From positions 115,001 through 179,000 of the forward strand of contig CAUYUJ010019371.1 in NCBI GenBank assembly GCA_963575745.1: a stretch of DNA of 64,000 bases, written 5' to 3'. The notes below the pieces were generated by a model that did not search any database, was not told where the DNA came from, and saw only the letters and a program-made list of their open reading frames with translations. Below are positions 31,812 through 40,602 of this stretch, piece after piece. Source of the DNA: Prorocentrum cordatum (Eukaryota; Sar; Dinophyceae; Prorocentrales; Prorocentraceae). Both the position numbers and the translations under genes were made by a program. Every line of letters starts with the position of its first letter. Positions within the stretch are counted from its first letter, which is position 1.

Positions 31812-33238
31812 AGGTGAGCGGTGCGGTTGCGGTTGCGCGCCCGCGGGCGGGTCGAAATGTGTCGCCCAGGTGCGGTTGCGGTTGCGCGCCCGCGGGCGGA
31901 TTGAAATGTGTCACCCAGTTGCGGTTTCGCGCCCGCGGGCGGGTCAAAATGTGTCGCCTGGGTGCGGTTGCGGTTGCGCGCCCGCGAGCGGGTTGAAATG
32001 TGTCGCCCAATTGCGGTTGCGGGTCGAAACGTGTCGCGTAGGTGCGGTTGCGCGCCCGCGGGCGGGTTGAAATGTGTCGCCCAGTAGCGGTTGCGGTTGC
32101 GCGCCCGCGGGCGGGTCAAAATGTGTCGCCCAGTTGCGGTTGCGGTTGCGCGCCCGCGGGCGGATTGAAATGTGTCGCCCAAGTGCGATTGCGGTTGCGC
32201 GCCCGCGGGCGGGTTGAAATGTGTCGCCCACTTGCGGTTGCGGTTGCGCGCCCGCGGGCGGGTTGCAATGTGTCGCCCAGTTGCGGTTGTGGTTGCGCGC
32301 CCGCGGGCGGGTTGGAATGCGTCGCCAAGTTGCGGTTGCGTGCCCGCGGGCGGCTTGAAATGTGTCGCCCAAGTGCGGTTGCGGTTGACCGCGCCCGCGG
32401 GCGGGTCAAATGTGTCGCCCAGTTGCGGTTGCGGTTGCGCGCCCGCGGGCGGGTTGAAATGTGTCGCCCAGTTGCGGTTGCGCGCCCGCGGGCGGGTTGA
32501 AATGTGTCGCCCAGTTGCGGTTGCGGTTGCGCGCCCGCGGGCGGGAAATGTGTCGCCCAGTTGCGGTTGCGCGCGCCCGCGGGCGGGTCGAAATGTGTCG
32601 CCCAGTTGCGGTTGCGGTTGCGCGCCCGCGGGCGGTTTGAAATGTGTCGCCCAGTTGCGGTTGCGCGCCCGCGGGCGGTTTGAAATGTGTCGCCCCGCGC
32701 GCCCGCGGGCGGGTTGAATGGTTGCGGTTGCGGTTGCGCGCCTGCGGCGGGTTGAAATGTGTCGCCCAAGTGCGGGTGTTGTTGCGCGCCCGCGGGCGGG
32801 TCGAAATGTGTCGCCCAGGTGCGGTTGCGGTTGCGCACCCGCGGGCGGATTGAAATGTGTCGCCCAGTTGCGCTCGCGCGCCCGCGGGCGGGTTGAAATT
32901 TATCGCCCAGGTGCGGTTGCGGTTGCGCGCCCGCGGGCGGGTTGAAATGTGTCGCCCAGTTGCGCTTGCGGATGCGCGCCCGCGGGCGGGTCGAAATGTG
33001 TCGCCCAGGTGCGGTTGCGGTTGCGCGCCCGCTGGCGGGTTGAAATGTGTCGCCCAGTTGCGCTTGCGCGCCCGCGGGCGGGTTGAAATGTGTCGCCCAG
33101 GTGCGGTTGCGGTTGCGCGCCCGCGGGCAGGTTGAAGTGTGTCGCCCAGTTGCGGCTGCGGTTGCGCACCCGTGGACGGGTCGAAACGTGTCGTCCAGTT
33201 GCAGTTGCGCGCCCGAGGGCGGTTCGAAATGTGTTGTT
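31812..33238. repeat. 44-50-bp satellite with CGCCCGCGGGCG hairpin core
   Basis: About 28-30 units follow the pattern GCGCGCCCGCGGGCGGGT, then TGAAATGTGTCGCCCAG, then one or two copies of the hexamer TTGCGG. Unit length varies mainly by one hexamer. Each unit contains the palindrome CGCCCGCGGGCG. Open frames (ARGRVEMCRPVAVAVARP) are repeat artefacts on both strands. Confidence 0.95.
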
Positions 33239-33242
33239 CAAG

Positions 33243-33330
33243 GTGCCCTCCTAACGTTCAGTCAGTCAATCAGTCCGTCAATCAGGCAGTCAATCAGTCA
33301 GTCAATCAGTCAGTCAGTCAGTCACTGGCG
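33243..33330. repeat. (AGTC)n tetranucleotide repeat
   Basis: Imperfect CAGT/CAAT tetramers run from about 33257 to 33324. A related tract lies at 34425-34475. Confidence 0.9.
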
Positions 33331-33403
33331 GGCACGGAATTTCATCCGGCTCCGCTGGGAATAAACTAAACTTTTCCGCCGTCGGGGGGACGCCTGCCCC
33401 TCA

Positions 33404-33464
33404 GGCGGCTTCAAAGTTTATACCCCTACGTGGCGCCGTAAGGGGTACAAACTTTGCAGCCGCC
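33404..33464. other. Strong fold-back hairpin, ~27-bp stem
   Basis: Left arm 33404-33430 begins GGCGGCTTCAAAGTTT and right arm 33437-33464 ends AAACTTTGCAGCCGCC. The arms pair over about 27 bases with two mismatches and one bulge, leaving a loop of about six bases. It lies right next to the satellite/AGTC block. It may be a structured RNA, a fold-back element remnant or a small MITE. Confidence 0.8.
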
Positions 33465-33734
33465 GCGCGGGGGGGGGGGGAGCAGCGTCCCGGACGGCGA
33501 AAAGGCTTGCTTCATACCGGTTTTTCGCCCGCAAATCCCTCCAGTCGAAGCTCTTCGCGCTGGGAAGATCCTCCCTCCTCTTCCTCCCTCCGCGGCCGCG
33601 CTCCGCCCGGTTTCCCCCTCTTGCCGCCAGGAAAATCGCTCGTGCCTGCCATAGCCTGGCCCTCCAGAGCACGCGTGCGGATTGCCTCTGCCGCGCTGCG
33701 ACGGACAAGTGCTTCGACCCGGGCGCTCTCGCCC

Positions 33735-33872
33735 AGCTTCGGGCCCCGGGACCCTCGCAGACCGATCCGGCTCGAAAGCTGGCGCAGAGAGATGGGGTCT
33801 GCGGCTCCCCGTCGTAGCTTTTCACGGTGCAATTGCTGTTTGGAGACGTCGGATCTCAGGATCTGGCGTGTC
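33735..33872 (-). repeat. Dispersed repeat R, minus copy
   Basis: In reverse complement it matches 34850-34985 and 54070-54215: CCTGAGATCCGACGTC, then AGACCCCATCTCTCTGCG, then TTCGAGCCGGATCGGT and a GGTCCC-rich end. A fragment of the same repeat lies near 30640. Confidence 0.7.
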
Positions 33873-34142
33873 GGTTGTGCCTCTGTGGGCCCTCGCCGGG
33901 CCCCGGGGCCGACACAGAGAAGCTGGGTGTGAAAAGCCGGCCCCAGGGAATCGGCCGAGGCCACCAGGGAACCAGGTTGTGAAAAAATCGCGGCGCCGGG
34001 GATCAGTCGAGGGGGAGAAAACGGGGGCCATGACCAAGACTCAACGCGGAAACGTCGCGTCGGCCTTGGACCTTGGTCACAGCGTGGATTTTGGTCAGCG
34101 TCAGTTCGTGGATAATCCTCGCGAATCGGCCACGGCCAACAC

Positions 34143-34197
34143 GGACCATGACCAAGATCGGCATCGAAAGGATCCTGCGACGTCTTGGTCATGGTCC
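34143..34197. other. Perfect 15-bp inverted repeat hairpin
   Basis: GGACCATGACCAAGA at 34143-34157 is the exact complement of TCTTGGTCATGGTCC at 34183-34197, with a 25-base loop. CATGACCAAGACTC and ACCTTGGTCAC at 34027-34080 form a related weaker pair. Confidence 0.85.
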
Positions 34198-34254
34198 CCG
34201 TGTTTCTTCCCTCGAATCAAGGAGCAGCGGGTGTTGCCAGAAAGGCGTCTCGAG

Positions 34255-34390
34255 CCCAAGGTGCCCCCTGAACTTCCAGGGAGGCCCCCACGGCCTCCAG
34301 AGCCCCCCCTTACGATGCCCAGAGGGCCCCAGGGGCGCTCCAAACGGGCGCGACGAGCGGGGGGCCACTTGGCACGGCAACCCCCCGAAA
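34255..34390 (+). repeat. Dispersed repeat Q, plus copy
   Basis: It matches 36000-36170 in inverted orientation, with ACGATGCCCAGA, GGCCCCAGGGGC and CCAGGGAGGCCCCC-like words. The two copies face each other about 1.7 kb apart and could fold together. Confidence 0.6.
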
Positions 34391-34424
34391 AAGAAGTGGG
34401 GCAAGTGTGAACGCGACAGCCCGT

Positions 34425-34475
34425 CAGTCAGTCAGAACAGTCAGTCAGTCAGAACAGTCAGTCAGTCGAGCCCGG
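34425..34475. repeat. (CAGT)n tetranucleotide repeat
   Basis: Three blocks of AGTCAGTCAG are separated by AACAGTC. Confidence 0.9.
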
Positions 34476-34849
34476 AGCTCGTACGGCGCACTGGCGAATC
34501 AAAGTTGGTTAAAACTGATGGCTTCGCTCTGCGGAGGGAGGGAAAGGGCAGGCGGGGGGAGAAGGAGACAGAGGAGGGGAGGGAGACCAGAAGAGCCACC
34601 CTGCGAGCCAGCGCCCTGGAAGAAGCTCCAAAGCGCAAGGGGCCTATTGCTGCGCAGTGGTGTGCGACAGCCAGAGAACAAAAAGCGCGGGGCCGGGGGG
34701 GGGGAAGGCGCCAGCCTCTCCAGAGCGACCCACGGGGGGGCCTTCCGCGGAAGGGGCCGGAGGCTTCCCAGAGGGCCTCTGCGAGGGCAGCTGGGCCTCC
34801 AGCAGCCCCGCCCCTCTCAGGAAGCCGCCCCCCGCGTGCCGACCCCCCT
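34476..34849. other. Unique spacer, no gene recognised
   Basis: GC-rich, with a run of eight G or more near 34695. Frames on both strands lack a recognisable domain. It lies downstream of the last PPR exon found, so it may be intron or 3' flank. Confidence 0.35.
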
Positions 34850-34985
34850 CCTGCCCTGAGATCCGACATTGCGAGAAGCATGCCGCACCCTGAAAAGAGT
34901 CACGACCCGAGCCCCAGACCCCATCTCTCTGCGTCACTTCTCGAGCCGGATCGGTGACCGTCCCAGGACCCCAAAAACTGCGCGA
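34850..34985 (+). repeat. Dispersed repeat R, plus copy
   Basis: It aligns with 54070-54215 (CCTGAGATCCGAC, then GAGACC or AGACCC words, then CTGCGTCACTTCTCGAGC and CGGATCGGTGA). It abuts the PPR exon at 34986-35098 and so probably lies in the following intron. Confidence 0.7.
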
Positions 34986-35098
34986 GCGCGCCAGTGGCGA
35001 AAAACATGCAGCGCCCAGATGCCCGAGTGCGTGCGCAGCTGGGCCTGGGCCCAGCGGGCGGCCCTCTCGCACGCGCTCATCGCCGCCCCGTACACCAC
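34986..35098 (-). CDS. PPR gene, exon 6 (minus strand)
   Basis: The minus frame starts VVYGAAMSACERAARWAQAQ. This is the first helix of a PPR motif, and it continues the previous exon: that ends ...SRLRPNE, and joining gives RLRPNEVVYGAAMSACERAA in phase. The acceptor is AG followed by GTGGTG at 35100-35098. The 3' boundary is uncertain; the sequence after WAQAQ departs from the PPR pattern, so the exon may end near 35035. Confidence 0.65.
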
Positions 35099-35274
35099 CT
35101 CTTTGGACGCCCGAGATGGGTACGGGAAAAAACGGGCACGATGCCCAACAACGAACGTTGTCCAAAACCGACAGCGGCCGCTGGTGGGCAGGCGGCTGTT
35201 TTGCCCTCAACGAACAACGTCCCCGGCGGCGCGGACAGCGAAGCCTGTCCAAAATAAACAGGAGCTGGTGCTGG

Positions 35275-35490
35275 GCATCGTACCCATTATTTACATACCC
35301 ATTCCGACCGTCCCGAAGTAGGACATCGACTACAGAATTGATTTCGCCCAACATTGATGTGTTCGTCGAATCCACGAAAAATACGACGCATGCTCGTAGA
35401 TCTACATCCATTCGACGTCTTGTTCTAATAGATTCGACGAAAATCCAATTTCGGGGTAAGTCCATTCTGTAGTCGATCCCCCACTCGAAC
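35275..35490 (-). repeat. AT-rich introner-like repeat, copy 2 (intron 5)
   Basis: It starts on the minus strand exactly at the end of PPR exon 5 with GTTCGAGTGGGGGATCGAC. The segment after the 30.4 kb PPR exon starts GCTCGCGTCGGGGATCGAC. Further shared blocks follow. Both lie in introns at a PPR exon end. Confidence 0.6.
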
Positions 35491-35616
35491 CTCGTTCGGC
35501 CGCAGCCTGGACGGGGGCATCCCCCGCAGCAGCCGCAGGGCCCGCGCCCAGAGCCCGCCCGCCGCCAGCGCGCAGAGCGCGGCGCTGCAGGTGGCCAGGG
35601 TGGGCTGGAGGCCGCG
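35491..35616 (-). CDS. PPR gene, exon 5
   Basis: The minus frame reads GLQPTLATCSAALCALAAGG then LWARALRLLRGMPPSRLRPNE. This is one nearly full 35-residue PPR motif and the start of the next linker. Joined to exon 4 within the shared CGCGG, it gives ALGLRGLQPTLATCS in phase. The donor at 35491 is GAG followed by GTTCGA. Confidence 0.7.
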
Positions 35617-35656
35617 CGCCTCGGGGCTTCGCCGAGGTCGTGGGTTGCCGCAGGTC

Positions 35657-35717
<61 letters not shown>

Positions 35718-36344
35718 CGAGGGGGGGAAACGAGAAGGGGCCATGGGGTTCCGGGGCAGCGGGGCCAAGGAGAGGGGGGGGAAGAGAGGAGGAAAGGGCG
35801 GGGAAGGGCGGGGAGGGAGGGAGGGAGGGGCAAGGCGGGGGGGGGCCTTCTCAGAAGGCTTGGAAGTCCCCCGGCCTTCCGAGAAGTTTTCGAAACCCTC
35901 TCAGGAGACACCGAAAAAACCTCTCGGAAGACCGGAGAGGGCTTCTGAGAAGCCCCGCCGCCTTCTGAGAAGGCCTTCTCCGTCTCGCTTCCCCCCCTCG
36001 CTCGCCGCCAACATACATAGGGTGCCCACGGGTGCCCTCGGCTTCTCGCCCCATTTGGGAGCCCCTGGGGCCTTCTGGGCATCGTGAGCGGGTGCCCTGG
36101 AAGCCCCTGGGGGCCGCCAGGGAGATCCGGGGGACACCCCGGCCCAGGGGCACCCCTGGCAACCCGATGAAGATGAGGCGCTGGGAACAGCGGGGGTGGC
36201 GCTCCCACGGCGCGAGGCACGTGCGCGGACGCGGGGGCCAGGGGGCGCACCGAGAGAGAAGGGAGAGGCCACGAAGTCTGGGAGGTCCCATGGCCCCGAC
36301 CACGATGTCCACGCAAGACGCAGTGCTCACCCCACCCCCTTTCC
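35617..36344. other. Intron 4 with GAC microsatellite and repeat Q
   Basis: A pure GAC tract lies at about 35661-35715, followed by G-rich purine sequence to about 35860. A repeat Q copy in minus orientation is at 36000-36170. The intron ends carry a CGCGG direct repeat (36343-36347 and 35613-35617). No exon is seen inside. Confidence 0.55.
36000..36170 (-). repeat. Dispersed repeat Q, minus copy
   Basis: Its reverse complement aligns with 34255-34390, including CACGATGCCCAGA and GGCCCCAGGGGCTCC. Confidence 0.6.
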
Positions 36345-36567
36345 GCGCAGCCCGAGCGCCAGCAGGTCGCCGAGGGTCGCCATGGCTCGCTGCCACTGCT
36401 GTCCCTTCTCCAGGGCGGACAGGAGCGCGTTGTGGCTGATGACGCCCGGCTCCAGGGACGCCCCGTGGACGTCAGCGAACAGGCCCAGCGCGTGTTCCCA
36501 GCGCGAGCCCTTCTCGCAGGAGCTGATGGCCGCATTAAAGACCACGACGTCTAGCCGCGCCCCGCTC
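36345..36567 (-). CDS. PPR gene, exon 4
   Basis: This is the clearest PPR exon. The minus frame reads LDVVVFNAAISSCEKGSRWE, HALGLFADVHGASLEPGVIS and HNALLSALEKGQQWQRAMAT, ending GDLLALGLRG. That is two consecutive PPR motifs with 35-residue spacing. The acceptor CTCAG lies just upstream at 36568. PPR proteins with this SCEKG signature bind RNA in plastids or mitochondria. Its phase agrees with exon 5. Confidence 0.8.
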
Positions 36568-37205
36568 CTGAGAAGGGCAAAGGCATTGGGGGATCGACTC
36601 AGCGGGGGGGGGAACATTGACCTGGAACCAGCGATACGTCGCCGTTAGATCGGCGATGAACCCCCGATAGCGACAGCGTGCGTTCCTGGGCGGGCGGGGG
36701 GGCCCTTGTCGGCGATCAGGGGGCTGGGAGTCGGCGCCCTTCTCACCCTGAGCCTTGCCACCCTGCGGTGAGGGCACATTTTCTCACCTCGGAGCACGGG
36801 CGCCCTTGCTGACATTGAATTCTGATGGAGGCCCCACAGGAGACCAAAGCCAAAAGCCTCGGTCCCAGCTCAGCCCAGTGGGCCAGGGGTCACCTCCAGA
36901 CCTTACGGCTTCTGCCTTCCGCGGGCGGTTAACCGCCACACCACCAGGCCAATGACAGGGCCATCGAGCACTCGCTCGGAGCCGAAACGCCCTCGCTCAC
37001 GCAACACGAGCCCTGCGGGCCGCGGCCCGCCGCTCGGAGATGCAACGAGAGTAGGCGTCATCATCCCGACCAGGGGCGCGCTGCTACACCTTCACGTCAC
37101 CCTCGTCGCCGTAGACTATGGGCGCCCAACTTTGGGCTGCCCAGGGGCCGGCTTCGATGACGAGCCGAGGGCTTCCAGGTGGGCCACCATCAGGCACTTC
37201 CCGCC
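36568..37205. other. Intron or spacer, no gene recognised
   Basis: Unique GC-rich sequence. A minus frame at 36690-36590 (CRYRGFIADLTATYRWFQVN) is protein-like but cannot be tied to the PPR repeats. Confidence 0.3.
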
Positions 37206-37830
37206 TCAGCTGCTTGGCGAGGCACCGTCGGAGTACCGCACCTCGGCCCCATTGCTAACCGCACCGCCTTCACTGACGCCGTCGCCCTCCAGCACGCACT
37301 GCTCGACGCCGTCGCTGCTGAGAGTGGCCACGAGGTTTTCGACAGAAGCTCGCGGCGCAGTCTCCTCCTGGAAGCTGGTCTCAAGCCCCCCGTGGCCCAC
37401 TCATGCTGCAGATGGGTCACGCACCTCGCGGCAGGCATGAACTCCGCCACGTTGGAGCGCAGCGGCGTGCTCCTGCCCCCATGCACTCCAGCACCGCAAG
37501 GGGATGCCCCTGCGGCAGCGCAGGGCATGGCGGGCCATGTTGCCGGACTTGAGGTCGTCCTCCGCGGCAGCCAGGGCCTCGCTGGCCACACCGACCAGCT
37601 TCGCCGCCATCCCCTCCTCGCCGAAGGTGGGGAAGAACACGCCCATGGTGTCAGCGAGTTCCCAGTGCGCCACGATGGAAGCCCGCAAGGCCCGCACGCG
37701 GTGGCTGAGCGCCTGAGCTCGCGAAAAGCCCAGCTCGTGCCGCCGCGCCAGCGTGCGCGCGCTGGCGGCAGCCCAGGCCCTGTCAGACATCAGGCCTCTT
37801 GCGCGCACCCGACGCGGCGCGGCAGGCGCG
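37206..37830 (-). CDS. Hypothetical coding segment, unknown family
   Basis: The minus frame down to 37404 reads MSDRAWAAASARTLARRHEL, then HRVRALRASIVAHWELADTM and FFPTFGEEGMAAKLVGVASE. It is free of repeats and looks like a folded helical protein. The next minus frame (37400-37206) is acidic (SSDGVEQCVLEGDGVSEGG) and may be a continuation after a splice or frameshift. It has no PPR pattern although it lies between PPR exons 3 and 4. It is either a different domain of the same protein or a separate gene. The start is not defined. Confidence 0.35.
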
Positions 37831-38104
37831 CAGCACGAGGGCCTACCGAAGCACGGCTCGCTGGAGCAAAAAAGGCTACGGACGCGGTGAGGGCATTGGA
37901 GAAGGAACCATCGGATAAGGAATCCAAGGTCTGAAAACCTGGCGGGGCACCGATTGAGGCATACCACAGCCACCCTCGTCAGATCAGGAATCCTCCAGGG
38001 TCTGAAACCTCCTGGGCGCATTCCTAATCGAGCGTCCCCCCTCCCCGTCGTTGTCCCTGAGCTCCCGCGCAGGTCGTCGAGCAGCGCCAGCGCCGACGCC
38101 CACC

Positions 38105-38340
38105 TCTAGAGGCCTCCTAGGTGGGGTCCGAGTAGATGGGGTCAGGGGATCGCGCCGCATCGCCAATATATCGTCGATGCATTGGCGACGCATCGGCGAT
38201 GCATATGCGGCGTCGGCGACGCATCCGCGGCGTCGGCGTGGAGAAAGTCGAGCCCCCCATCGAGCCGCATCGCCGACGCATCGGCGATGCAGCGCGATCC
38301 TCCGACCCCGTCTACTCGGGCCCCATGTGGGAGGCCTAGA
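38105..38340. mobile_element. Fold-back element (MITE-like), ~60-bp arms
   Basis: Left arm 38105-38165 and right arm 38281-38340 are inverted copies: TCTAGAGGCCTCC pairs with GGAGGCCTAGA, CCGAGTAGATGGGGTC with GACCCCGTCTACTCGG, and GGATCGCGCCGCATCGCC with its complement. The centre is rich in GCATCGGCGATGC words. It begins within three bases of the end of PPR exon 3. No transposase is present; target duplication is not evident. Confidence 0.7.
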
Positions 38341-38342
38341 AC

Positions 38343-38485
38343 CTCTCGGCCCTCTCGCAAGCGGTCGCCGCTGCGGCGCACAGGACCGCGCTCGGCTGCA
38401 AGGCGCGCAGGCGGAGCTCCGAGAACAGTGCGCCCGCCTGCTGCCACCGCGACCCCTGGCGGAAAGCCGAAGCGCAGCACGAGCC
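38343..38485 (-). CDS. PPR gene, exon 3
   Basis: The minus frame reads GSCCASAFRQGSRWQQAGAL, FSELRLRALQPSAVLCAAAA and TACERAER: the end of one PPR motif, a full linker QPSAV and the first helix of the next. The acceptor GGCAG sits at 38486-38490. The donor is GAGAG followed by GTTCTAG at 38342. About 20 residues of PPR pattern are missing before exon 4, so a small exon may have been overlooked or lost. Confidence 0.65.
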
Positions 38486-39490
38486 CTGCCATCGCTCGGA
38501 CGTCCACTCCCCGTGCATCTGTTGGCTTCGCGCATGTTTCTGTTGTCAGATGATCCGGGATGCTCCTCGATGGTCCTCGCCGAGAAAGAACGCACACGTC
38601 CGAGCGATGCCAAGGCACTGACGTGTCGTTGCCTGCCTCTCGAATGTCGGAGAGCCCAGCGCGCGGCCCGGGCCGGAGAGCCAGGCTCGAGGCGCGAGCC
38701 TCGGGCTCCCTGCTGCTGCTCGGGCTCGGCCTCGTGTTCGGGCTCGGGTTCGTGCTCGGGCTCGCCCCCTCACGCCCCCCTTCGGCGACAAGCAGGAGTG
38801 GCCCTGGGCATAAGTGACCTTTGATGCGCAGCTTGACGGCGGGCCGCGAGGGGAACAGTCATAATTGGACTCGGGCTCGCCCCCTCCCGGCCTCCCCTCG
38901 GCTAAACGCAGGAGTGATCCTGTTGGTGCGCAGTTTTGGGGGGGCCGCGGGGGGGCCAAACCTGGGCGCGCAAGCTGCTGCTATCGCATCGCGTTCGGCG
39001 GCTGGGGGACCCCAATAGGCACGCACCAGAGGTCACTCTGGCAAAGGGTCACTCTTACGTCCAGTCGACCCCTCCCCACATGCCCTTCTCGCTGGCGCGC
39101 GGAGCACGCTGGGGGGCAGTGGCAGACGGATGCGCCGCCCAGGGCTGAAGGGAGAGGAGGCCTGGCGACTGGCCCAAGAAACCCGCGCGGAGCTCCGACA
39201 GCCTGCCGCGGAGCGCGCCCTGGCACCAGGATTCCTGGGCGAATACCGGGCCGTGGCGAGGCTGGCACGGAGCAAACAGGTCCTGAGAGATATGGGCCCT
39301 GGACCCCGGGGCCTTGCCACACACCACACACACACGTTTTTTAGTCGGCGGCGCAGAGGAACCTCAGACGCGGTCTGCAGATGGAGGTGCCTACCGCGAA
39401 CGAACTAAGTCGAACGCGCCGTGATGAAAGAGTCCAGCCACGGCCAGGCAGATTAGTAAAGGTGGTGACATACCAGGCACTACAAAGCCA
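38486..39490. other. Intron-like sequence with dispersed repeat T
   Basis: Includes GGGCTCGG-type hexamer sequence at 38720-38765, repeat T at 38800-39065 and an ACAC tract near 39318. No exon is recognised. Confidence 0.4.
38800..39065 (+). repeat. Dispersed repeat T, copy 1
   Basis: It aligns with 54670-54845: GGGGGGGCCGCGGGGGG, GCGCGCAAG, CGCATCGCGTTCGGCG, GGTCACTC and CGCTCTTACGTCTAGTC-like words in the same order. Shorter partial units precede it. Confidence 0.7.
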
Positions 39491-39660
39491 GTGCAGCGGC
39501 TAAGAATCCGGCGGAGCGTAGCTCGACGCCAGGAGTTGAAGCGCGGGTAGCAGTCTGGTGCGAATTCGCCACTAGAGTGCAGCGGCCAAGCATCACGCGG
39601 AGCGTAGGTCGACGCCTGGAGCTGAAGCGGTACAGCAATCTGGTGCTAGTAGCCAAAAGA
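39491..39660. repeat. 85-bp tandem duplication
   Basis: GTGCAGCGGC, CGGAGCGTAG, TCGACGCC and TCTGGTGC recur in order at an offset of 85 bases. Confidence 0.8.
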
Positions 39661-40092
39661 AGGAAGCGCGCTGCAAGGCTGCCAGACCAGTCAGCAAGCG
39701 GCGGCGCGAGACAAGCACAGGCGAGACAGGCGCCGCCGCCCGGCCAGCAACGAATTCGGCAGAACGCGGTGCAGGTGCAAGTAACGCGATGACAACGCGC
39801 GTACGGGCCAAAAGGCCAAATCGAAAAGACAAGATGACCGCAGGCGACCGCGACAGCCAACACGCGGTGGCGCACATGGGTGGTGCACAGCACAAGCAAT
39901 CCATGGGTGGTGGACGGCGCATGCGTGGCCAACGTGCAAAGCGGGCGCCACCGTTGAAAGGCAAACCCACCACAGTTGACGCTGCGTCAACCATAGAAGG
40001 GAGCCGAAACAACCAGCAAGCATCGGGACGATATAGTACCTGTACGAATCACCTCAAAGTCGCACGGTCGCACCACTCCGCCACCCCCCCAG
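39661..40092. other. Unique spacer, no gene recognised
   Basis: Arg-rich frames occur on the plus strand, but there is no recognisable domain. Confidence 0.35.
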
Positions 40093-40173
40093 ACACACAC
40101 ACACACACACACACATACACACTCACCCGCAAACACACACACACACACACACACAAACATACACACACACACC

Positions 40174-40220
<47 letters not shown>

Positions 40221-40275
40221 GCACGCACGCGCGCGCGCACGCACACACGCACGCACGCACGCACGCACGGGCGCG
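40093..40275. repeat. (CA)n with (ACGC)n microsatellite
   Basis: CA dinucleotides with rare interruptions run to about 40215 and pass into ACGC/GCGC units up to 40275. Confidence 0.95.
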
Positions 40276-40602
40276 CAAAAAAGTCCAGAAATCTTGGACT
40301 GGGGGCGCTTTACCTCGTCCGCCCGTGCTGAAGCCCACGCCGTCCGATGCTGCGATTCGATTGGATCAGCGGACCCCCGACCCCTTCACGAACGCATGGC
40401 TCGTGAAGGGCCGCAGGGAAGCCAACCCCGACGAAACAGCTCAGGACCAGTTTCCCTCAGGACCGGGGACGACAGAAGCAGCGTACTCCCCTGTATGGGA
40501 AGAAGGAGGAGGAGGATGAGGAAAGAGGAGGAGAGGAGAGAGGAGAGGAGAGGAGAGGAGAGGAGAGTGGAGGAGGAGGAGAACCAGTGCAAACCCAAGA
40601 CT
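40276..40602. other. Spacer with GGA/GAGAG tract, no gene recognised
   Basis: Purine repeats lie at about 40503-40580. GAACCAGTGCAAACCCAAG at 40581 is the complement of a phrase near 15070. Confidence 0.4.

Noticed and set aside
31812-33238. Possible CRISPR-like array
   Set aside because: No unique spacers; units are contiguous and the context is eukaryotic satellite.
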